Below, one piece after another: positions 56,067 to 64,000 of a DNA stretch of 64,000 nucleotides. The notes under the pieces are model-generated. The model saw only the letters and a program-made list of their open reading frames with translations, did not search any database and was not told the DNA's origin. This DNA comes from Zingiber officinale (taxonomy: Eukaryota > Streptophyta > Magnoliopsida > Zingiberales > Zingiberaceae): assembly GCF_018446385.1 (NCBI RefSeq), contig NC_055996.1:17595317-17659316 (forward strand). Direction: 5' to 3'. Each line of letters starts with the position of its first letter. Within the stretch, counting starts at the first letter, position 1. The translations under genes were made by a program, and so were the position numbers.

Positions 56067-57998
56067 CATGTCAGCATGACCTTTAAAGGACGTCTTCACG
56101 ATCATAGTTGAGTTAATACTTCGGTAGTAGATGCCACATGAGAACAAGAATTATAATCTCTAAGAGAAAATTCCTTTCACTTAGAGAGGCCTCTTGGTAA
56201 TCATGATTTACTCATTTTATCTCACTATGGAACTGACGATGAAGAAAGCTTGGGATGAGCAAGGTGCCTTTTGTTGTATGATCTTTAAAGATTCAGAGAA
56301 TCATCAAGCTGATCCTGATCAAATTAAAGAAACTTACAAGATTTAGTTGAAAAGTAATCCTTTAGTCTTCAACAAGAAACTTACAAGATGATTGAGTTGA
56401 AAAGTAACCATTGACTTGTTTAATCCCTGATGGATTTACTTTGGCCAAAATTGAACAAGTTGGCAAGAAAATAAATGGCATGATATGAACTGATTAAGAT
56501 ACCAATGCATGTGATCTCGACACTCTCTTTACCCAGCTAATTCAGTGAAAGACTCAGAGAAGCAAAGCAGAGTGTTGGAAATTGCTTTTCCGAATACAGC
56601 ATTGTCAATCTCTATCGAAAGAGATATCGAATAATATGTATGGAGATATTTAAACCTAATCGGAATAGTTTTGTTTTGATATTAAAGTCACTCTTGACTA
56701 TGAAATGCTTATAGCTTCTCAGATATTTTAAGGACTTCCCTAGCCTTTTTAATTTGTTTGAACTTCATTATTTTGCGAGATGCATTTTTATTTTTGTTTT
56801 TCTCAAGGATATTATAATATTTTAAGTTTCAAGAAAATCATCTTGAATAATGTACTGTTTGAGTGCATAAAGTCCTTTAGTATGATCTATGTAAAGGGCA
56901 TAAAAGATGTTTCATATAAATTTTCTCCAATAAACCATCGTTTAAGAAGAGATGAATGACTAACAAAAAAAAATATAGTAAAAAGAGAGTTGATCAAACA
57001 GTGAGTAATTGCACAATCAAATCAAATATTCTTTTCATAACTAATTATATATTTTTGCTAATGTCTTTTGTCGCAAGATAATTATTTTAGGTATGCATGC
57101 TTTTCGCCCCCTAGTTCTCGGGCCATCTCAACCTAACCATATCGTAACTTTGACAAGTAGCTTTCTATTTTAGTGAAACAAAGTTGATTCCTTAGTCAGG
57201 TAAGGTAGCCTAACATATTGTTTAGTTAATTCTTGTAACTACGATCTAACGGAGGATATTTTTCAAAAATTTAAAACGTTGGCTAGTAGATAAGGAACCA
57301 TGCATACTTTCGATTTCGGGGTGATCGATAAATTTTTTTTCTAAAAATCAGATTAGATATGCTTGGATTATAAAAAATAACTGATGCAAGCGGCCATCCT
57401 TTTGTAACTAGAACAAAAATGGGAGTTCCATGATTTTAGTGGCCAAAACGTCAGTTGCTCGGACAAAAAGAAGTTGACAGTGAATTATGGATGAGGTCCG
57501 TCCTGCACTTCCCTACTTAATACCTTTATGCCCACGCCATTAAAACATAACTAAACGTCATGATTTAATGGAGAAAGAACATTGGATTGCCTATCCAAAG
57601 TTTGGAGTTAATCATGCAAGAAAAGAACATTCTGAGTCGACCTTTTGCGCCATGCCTATCTTCTTTATTGAAGAAAAAGTTTCTCCAGCAGTAGAATGCC
57701 AGTCGCCAATCAGGGAGCTCGTTTCTACGTCCGTTCTTGTCCAAGTGGAACTGTGGCAGTAGAATGCCAGAATCCAAAGGGAATATGTAAGACATGCAAA
57801 AGTGTAAAAGAAAATTAATGCATCTCTTAATGGTCGATACTTATCAACGCGATGTTATTTAGTTTATCTAACAACAAAATCTTCTGTCGAGAAGATGAAG
57901 CAGAACAGAGCTCGATGTGCATCAACCATGGGAACATTTTTCCTTCCTCACGTCGCTCATTTCATGTACAGCAACGAAGTCAGGGATTTGGCTTTGGT
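56067..57998. other. SAUR copy 2 downstream region
   Basis: Right of the CACTA element. 56291-56740 is the right copy of direct repeat X. 56750-57080 is AT-rich without a match in the window. From about 57100 to 57998 it matches about 14130-15080 next to SAUR copy 1. A short frame starting at 57568 is frameshifted in the other copy and is not counted as a gene. Confidence 0.55.
56291..56740 (+). repeat. direct repeat X, right copy
   Basis: Counterpart of 16251-16710 in the same orientation. It lacks one of the tandem AAAGTAACCATTGACTTG blocks present in the left copy and stops in the first part of the copia-LTR-like text. Confidence 0.8.
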
Positions 57999-58271
57999 TC
58001 AGTTGAGGGCGGCGGTGAGGGACCTGAAGACGACCTCCTCGCAGGGGATGGTAAGCCCCCTCTGGTGGTCGAACCCGAACTCCTCCTCCGCCTGCCGAAG
58101 TAGGCTCTGGAACTTGGGGTGGGCGAGGTAGGAGATGGGGACCACGAAGCGGCTCCGGTTCTCGCCCACGTACACCGCGAAGTGCCCCCTCGGCACGTCC
58201 GCCGCCTCGCCCTGCTTCCGACCCAGGCTCGAACACCGCTTCAGTATCTGCTTGATGGTGGGCTTCCCCAT
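57999..58271 (-). CDS. SAUR family small auxin-up RNA protein, copy 2
   Basis: Intact 90-residue SAUR with the same layout as the gene at 15081-15353, differing at three positions (EAADV for ETADV, ISYL for IAYL, DHQRG for DHERG). Core blocks [38 protein letters not shown] and GLTIPCEE are unchanged, so both proteins look functional. The start is ATG 58271. The leader is shorter by a 35-bp deletion, so the TATA box is only about 40-50 bp from the ATG. Known family role: PP2C.D inhibition and cell expansion. High identity in coding and flanking DNA indicates a tandem duplication. Confidence 0.95.
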   Translation of the reverse strand: MGKPTIKQILKRCSSLGRKQGEAADVPRGHFAVYVGENRSRFVVPISYLAHPKFQSLLRQAEEEFGFDHQRGLTIPCEEVVFRSLTAALN

Positions 58272-58310
58272 GCTTAAATTTATGCAGCAAAGGAAGCTCT
58301 CTGCATTAGA

Positions 58311-58320
58311 GATATATAAA
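58311..58320 (-). promoter_or_regulatory. TATA box of SAUR copy 2
   Basis: TTTATATATC on the minus strand, equivalent to 15424-15433. The leader between this box and the ATG lacks the CT-rich 35 bp found in copy 1. Confidence 0.6.
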
Positions 58321-59033
58321 CAGAGGGAGGAAGAAACAGGGCATGTGGGGGGTTTCGAGAAGCCATGGAAGCGTGACGGGCCCAGTGAACATGTGGGCTG
58401 AAGATTGGCTGCCACTGTAGGCTTTTTGAAGGGCAAAGCCTGGCCCTCCTCTCGCCATGATCTTTCCGTAATGCATCCAGCTTGAGGTTGTGTGGAGCCA
58501 CTTTTTCCTTGCAGTAAGTAAAGAAACAAGTATAAAATGTATCTAATCGACATTTTAATGAGCACTTTACTTTGTTTGTTTGTTTGTTTCTGAAGCTGTT
58601 TTGTAGTTTGCTATTAATACAATGTTAATTGACTTCTGTGAACTAGGCGCTTTCATGCAAAAAAACGACACTTGCGTGGAACTCGGGCTAAGGTCATTCC
58701 TCCAAGTTAGCATACATTGCGAGTTCCTTCCTTAATTAGGCTCTGCAGGATGATGCTCGGCGCCCCATCCCACTGCTTGCTTGCTTGCTGGTCGAAAGAA
58801 GAGGAATTTGACAGGTAAGCACTTCTTGAGGATGACAGAACAATCACCGATGAGTGTGAAAATGGAAGCCTTTTTCTACGGGTGTGACAAATTTAATTTA
58901 TTACAATAGGAAGAAATTGAAGCCTCAAAATCTTATGTGCCATACATGTGCTCATACATTGTAAGCTTAAGCATATGCAAAATCATATTAAATTACTTGT
59001 CTTTTATTTTATTTTTGTGTGTTATTCTTACCG

Positions 59034-59106
<73 letters not shown>

Positions 59107-59431
59107 GAAGCTCTAATTTAACTTACGTAAGATGTAAAATATTTTTTAAGAAATTTTTTTAATCTATTTTTGTTGCATAGAAAAAGAAAACGAAAACGAA
59201 AACAACAGAAGAGAGAGGCACAGAAGCATGGGCATTTGACAGGTAAGCACTTCAGGAGGATATGACTGGGAACATAAGAATAGCAGGAGAAGCAACCCGA
59301 GGACGAATAATTGCCATCAAAATCATATTTTAATCTGGCAATTAACTTTCAGTTCAATTATAGGAGAAAATTGAAACATCAAAAATCTTATATGTCATTC
59401 CTGTGCTGTGCTCAACCGATGCCAGAACTGA
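58321..59431. other. SAUR copy 2 upstream region
   Basis: 58321-58850 matches upstream DNA of copy 1. 58860-59230 is different and AT-rich, with the TA microsatellite. 59235-59400 again matches 15935-16100 of copy 1, so about 400 bp was inserted or replaced here. No gene. Confidence 0.6.
59038..59103. repeat. (TA)n microsatellite
   Basis: An uninterrupted run of about 33 TA dinucleotides. Confidence 0.97.
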
Positions 59432-59932
59432 TAAAGATGTAATCGAGTCAAGTCGAACTTTTGAATATTTGAACTTATTTTGTTTATAATTGAATCGAAC
59501 TCGAACTTTATTTAACGAATATATTCATGACTTACGAATTTATTCAAACTTTTATCGAACCTAAACGAATTTAATAAATATAAATTATAAATTTAAATGT
59601 TCATTAAAAATTAAATTATATATTTAGAAAAAATTATAATATTCTTATTAAATTTTATAATTTTATTCTAATAAATAAATTTAATATATTTATCTATATT
59701 TTTTTAATAAGTAGAGTGTAAAATTTATAAATTTAATATTAAAATTATTATTTTTTATTTAAAAATTAATTCATGAACTTAATAAATGTGTTCACAAACC
59801 AATGAGCCGAATATTATAAAATTTAAACTTAATTTGTTTATCTTAACGAGTCTCATTAAACGAACTCAAACAAACTCTTATCGAATCAAACTTCGAATAA
59901 CTCACGAGCGACTTAATTCATTTACACCCTTA
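59432..59932. mobile_element. hAT-like MITE, downstream of the BIG gene
   Basis: 501 bp, ends TAAAGATGTAATCGAG and CATTTACACCCTTA (inverted). Flanks AGAACTGA (59424-59431) and AGAACAGA (59933-59940), 7 of 8. Homologous in reverse orientation to 62026-62533. No coding capacity. Confidence 0.82.
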
Positions 59933-60119
59933 AGAACAGATATCACAAGACATGAAATTAAGCGGCAAAAACTGAATCAGCCGTGAAGGGATACTAGATT
60001 ACAACAAACCTTTTTGCTCTTCATTAAGAGTACACTGGACAATGCCATGAATGGATACCAACAAGTAAGAAAAAGTAGCAAACGCTAGAAAAACACTCTT
60101 TCATTGGTTGATTCCATGA

Positions 60120-63100
60120 TCATCTCGCGCAAAGCAAGATTGGACCTAGAGATGAACTGAGCATATGGCTCAATTCCAACTGTACTTCATTGGACCCATG
60201 CTCACAGCTTATGAGACCTGCGATAAGAGGGAAGAACTGTGCAAGGTTCTTTTTGAACGAGCTATCTCCCAATCCACATATAGCCCTCAGGGTGGACACG
60301 ACAATGGACGCTCGTGCTGCAAGTTCCCTTCGTTTTGCAGAGCCAACTGGGATGACCCAGTGGATTCCTGGTTGAGCAGCACTATTTGAAGCTTCACCAA
60401 GCTTTGTCCTTGCTATTGTGAGATACACCTCTAGAATCTCCCTGCAAAGATCAACAAGGTATGGTTCGACATCCAGGTCACCATTAGGGGGCAGGTCTAC
60501 AGCAATATTCTGAAGAAGAATGAGGCATAACTGATAGGACTCATTCTCAAGACGTAGCAATGGAGGATCCTGCATTTGGGTCATGGAACCAAGATCCTGC
60601 AGCTTGGATCTAAGGTCACCATCACTGTTTACCTTGTGCGCATGACATGCCACAGCATGCAAAGCTTCGAAAAGTACCAGTGTATTCTTTGCTGATATTT
60701 GAGCTCTGTGCATATTATATATTTCCATCACGGCCTGCAATACAAAGTGTGTTGTTAATTCAAAAAGATCTTTCTATTGCACTTCAGAATAGAAAGCATA
60801 AGTACACTGCTCATCCTACTTAGTCTTGTATTCCATTCAGTCATCATTTTTTTCAGGAGTCTGCTAGCTATCTCGGTGTATATATTCAGACTAATCCAGA
60901 AGCATTTAAAGACCAAGATGGAACCAAGCAATGGATCCTGAGATGGTTGCCTACTTGATCCACGTGCTCAGATATTGCTCCACCAAGTGATCATGCAGTT
61001 GTGAACAAACAGGTTTACATAGCCAAGTCTGATCTTGATGGTTCAATCAATTGAAGAAACGAGATTGGTGGCTAAAGTTTATGGTATTGATTACTTTGAA
61101 ACTTGTTTGGAAATAGTGAGAATTAGCACAGTGTACATCCTCTTGTTAATAGTTGTCATTCAGGGGTCAACAATGTTCAAATAAATGTTACTGATATTTT
61201 TATTATGATAATGTATGTGTTCAACATTGTCAGCATGGAGCAAATTCTCATCGAATAGTATTCTGACACAAGTATGAGTATTCAATATCTGTATGATCAA
61301 GTGTTCAACATAGCTATTTCCAAAAAAAAAAAAAAAGGAAAAAAGAGATCAATGGTGATAGCAAGTGTCCACATAGATTATTAGTTTCAAAGTATCAGCA
61401 TCCAAAATAGGTATGGAACGGGTAGATAAAGAATTCAAGTATCAAAGAGTATGTATTATAATAGACAATGAAATCAAAATGGAACACAGTAAATGTTAAA
61501 ATCATATTTATTACTATAAAAGATATTTAATGGATCTATTCATTAAATATTTATCATAGTTTTAACGATGACTGGCTGACAACCTAACACAACCCTCGCC
61601 CTTTATCTGGACTTGGGACCGGCCATTACTATAAAAGATATTTAATGATATTATTAAATATTATTTGAAAAAGTTATATTATTATTTAATATTCCATATA
61701 GATTAAGGCTTAGTTGGGACCTAAATCACATTCAAATCTACTACATAGAATTTCTCCTAATCAACAAATAATTTCTCAATCAAAATAGAGATAGATGGAA
61801 TGTTTGATCCAGCTAGTGGTTGTTTACAACTAGTAGCAAAGTTAAATAATCATCTTGTGACAGTCTCAAGTGGTGAAACGTGAGAAGTTTTAGGTTGGAA
61901 TTTGAAAGAGCAAAGAAGGCACTCTCCCTCTTATGCACATTTGTTATGATTTAAGCTAGGATTGGTAAAGAAACTCACTAAATCCTATAATTTTCTGAAT
62001 AAACTTAACTCAGTCTAATTTCAATTAGGAGTGTAAATGAACCAAGCCGCTCATGAGCTATTCGAAGTTTGATTCGATAAAAACTCGTTTGAGCTCGTTT
62101 AATGAGGCTCGTTAAGATAAACAAATCAAGCTCAAGCTTCATAATACTCGGCTCGTTAGCTCGTGAATATGTTCGTTAGTAAACTTATGAATCAACTTTT
62201 AAATGAAAAAATAATAATTTTGATATTAATTTATAGATTTTACACTCTACTTATGAAAAATATAGACAAATATATTAAATTTATTTATTAGAATATAATT
62301 GTAAATTTTAATAAAAATATTATAATTTTCTCTAAATATATAAATTTAGTTTTTAATGAATATTTAAATTTATAATTTATATTTATTAAGTTCGTTTAGG
62401 CTCAATAAAAGCTCAAATAAGCTTGTGAGCCATGAATATATTTGTTAAATAAAGCTCAAGCTCAGTTCGATTATAAACGAATCAAACTCAAACATTCAAA
62501 AGTTCGGCTCGGTTCGGCTCGATTGCACCCCTAATTTCAATCAATTCTATCCATTTTCGCTCTCAATTTGAACAAATTTCTGGAATTTAACTTTAATTAA
62601 CGACAATCTTGAGTTGTTAAACATCTCCTGCAATCCTAATAAGATAATTGATTTAGAACCCTTTGTTGATCCTGATCCGATCCAACACAGACAATCCACA
62701 TCAGTATCATCGGATCTTGACAACCATGATCAAACCCATGAATATATCAGTAATTAGAAAATAGCAATTTTCACATTATGGGACAGGAACCATTGTTTCT
62801 AATATCATCCTTGACAAGATGAAAACAAGATTCTTTCTAATAGCAGTTCTCATTGAATAATCCTGAAAACTGAACCATTCGTTCATAAGCCCAAACTGGG
62901 CAACATTCCTATTTCAAGTTAAAAGATTGTAAACCTATCAAGCTTTATAACTATCTAAATAGCCTCTCATTCACAATTTGGGACTAAATTGGGATAAAAC
63001 TTACTCCAACCAAATCCTACTTCCACCCAACCAAAAGAAAAAAAAAGGAAACAGAACAATGCTTGCATGCATATTAAAGTGGGCAACACTGACCTGGATT

Positions 63101-64000
63101 AAGAGAAGCTGCACAGCAGCACGACATTTAGCATCACCAATTGCAAAATATAAATTTCTGGCCTTCAAGCCTTCAAAATCATCCATCGATTCCCTAGATT
63201 CACCATTCTCTTGCCTTCCAGTAGAATCTTCATTTTCAGATGTAACATTGCCAAGGTAATCGCCAGAGGATATATAGGAAAAATCAGGGAGAGTTGATAT
63301 AGCAGCTTCTTTCAATGAAACAACCACAATTTCCCAATTGGTCTCAATAAATAGAGACCCTGCACTGCCCATTAATCGAACAAATGCAGTAATGCCAATG
63401 CCTGCAAGGCTTTGATGGGGGCGTTTAATGAAACTAGTCAACAGTGTCAACACCTTTTTCAAAAGTGGATGTACCGTGTCATAGAATTTAACAAACAAGT
63501 CAACAACTAACTGGAGAGCCAGTTTGCATGTTTCATAAAGCCAAGCATCTTGAACTAACTCGGATGTATCCTGTCCTTGCAAAGTCTCTCCAGACAGATC
63601 AATGGCATGCCTTACAGAATCAAATATAGGGAATAGCACTGAATCAAACACTTTCTCCCATAAGGGCAATGAAAAATGATGACCATAATTTCTTAGTGTA
63701 TCAAACAACACTTGCAAGGAACTTTGTCTGATTTCAGCTCGTAGGTCAAAAGTAAGTTCAGACAAACCTGCAATTTGAGAAAAGAGGATTATTTAAGACT
63801 ATAAGTTTCTCTTTTAATAGATTTGATCATATATGGCACCTACAGAATAATAACCTAGAATCTGCAAAATAAAAAAAAAAATTGTGTAACCTGCTAAGAG
63901 TGGAAACCATAAGTGCAGGTGATCATCATCCTTGTCAATAAGAAATGTGGTATCTTGTTTTTCTTCCTTTACAATGTGTGGTGAAGGAGGGCAACTACTT
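60120..64000 (-). CDS. BIG-type ARF-GEF (brefeldin A-inhibited GEF), C-terminal exons
   Basis: Exons on the minus strand: 64000-63891 (open at the window edge), 63767-63094 and 60734-60120, all with GT..AG introns that keep frame (LLAG|LSEL and LLIQ|AVMEIY). About 465 C-terminal residues are visible. The text LWFPLLAGLSELTFDLRAEI and LPLWEKVFDSVLFPIFD is the conserved HDS3/DUF1981-type block of plant BIG1-BIG4 proteins; the last exon holds the final HDS region and ends LLCAR. Known role: large peripheral Golgi/TGN proteins whose Sec7 domain (outside the window) loads GTP on ARF GTPases for vesicle formation. Which BIG paralogue cannot be told. The last intron is 2.4 kb and holds a MITE. Confidence 0.93.
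61510..61647. repeat. 92-bp insertion between 23-bp direct repeats
   Basis: The 23-bp repeat starting ATTACTATAAAAGATATTTA occurs at 61510-61532 and 61625-61647. Between them, near 61590-61624, is text whose reverse complement reads GGCCGGTCCCAAGTCCAG, a motif I recall as recurrent in plant genomes but cannot name. The repeats look like a long target duplication around a truncated retroposed fragment. Confidence 0.6.
62026..62533. mobile_element. hAT-like MITE in the BIG intron
   Basis: 508 bp, ends TAGGAGTGTAAATGA and TTGCACCCCTA, with a perfect 8-bp target duplication ATTTCAAT at 62018-62025 and 62534-62541. Inverted homologue of 59432-59932. Non-coding. Confidence 0.9.

Larger units (their letters stand above)
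60735..63093 (-). other. last intron of the BIG gene
   Basis: GT at 63093-63092 and AG at 60736-60735 on the minus strand. It contains a MITE (62026-62533) and a 92-bp insertion flanked by 23-bp direct repeats (61510-61647). The remainder is AT-rich with no other gene. Confidence 0.88.

Noticed and set aside
60165-60389. Plus-strand frames over the last BIG exon
   Set aside because: Shadows of the conserved minus-strand exon.

Overview
This window is nuclear DNA from a flowering plant, most likely a monocot. The LTR families with long GC-rich arrays and the methionine-tRNA primer sites are reminiscent of Zingiberaceae (ginger family), but that placement is an inference. Only three host genes are visible. 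Two are nearly identical SAUR (small auxin-up RNA) genes on the minus strand (15081-15353 and 57999-58271). The third is the C-terminal part of a BIG-type ARF guanine-nucleotide-exchange factor on the minus strand (exons 63891-64000, 63094-63767 and 60120-60734). Almost everything else is transposable elements, many inserted into one another.

Layout. 1-5460: 3' half of a Ty1/copia element (family A) with broken pol and a 2.4 kb 3' LTR. 5461-13055: a decayed minus-strand Ty3/gypsy element carrying a truncated LTR, a solo LTR of family B (8323-9601) and a 3.2 kb solo LTR of family D (9783-13000, perfect 5-bp target duplication). About 13.5-16.5 kb: the first SAUR unit. 16549-17659: LTR and gag of a Ty1/copia relic, interrupted by element E (17660-31916). 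E has two LTRs, a near-perfect target duplication and an extremely AT-rich decayed interior. Inside E sits element G (20425-27024), an LTR retrotransposon with both LTRs, a perfect target duplication, an intact 474-residue Gag and no pol. 31917-33250: rest of the copia relic and a truncated D LTR. 33251-41357: a minus-strand Tat/Athila-like element (H) without pol, whose 3' LTR holds another D solo LTR (34620-37943). 41358-52279: a 5' LTR and leader of a copia element (C), an inverted partial A LTR, a B-family LTR with a gag stub, and a minus-strand relative (F) of the gag-only element G. 52280-56066: the right part of a CACTA DNA transposon, containing a hAT-like MITE that itself contains a tRNA-derived SINE. 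56067-59431: the second SAUR unit. 59432-64000: the BIG gene 3' end, with two related MITEs in opposite orientation.

History. The SAUR genes look like an old tandem duplication now about 43 kb apart, the spacer being mostly nested retroelements. The most interesting items are the gag-only pair G and F, and their arrays of short hairpin-forming motifs, which occur both in the LTR ahead of the TATA box and again inside the element. Other LTR families here carry different dyad arrays. No genes work together as an operon; this is a gene-poor, repeat-rich region between single plant genes.
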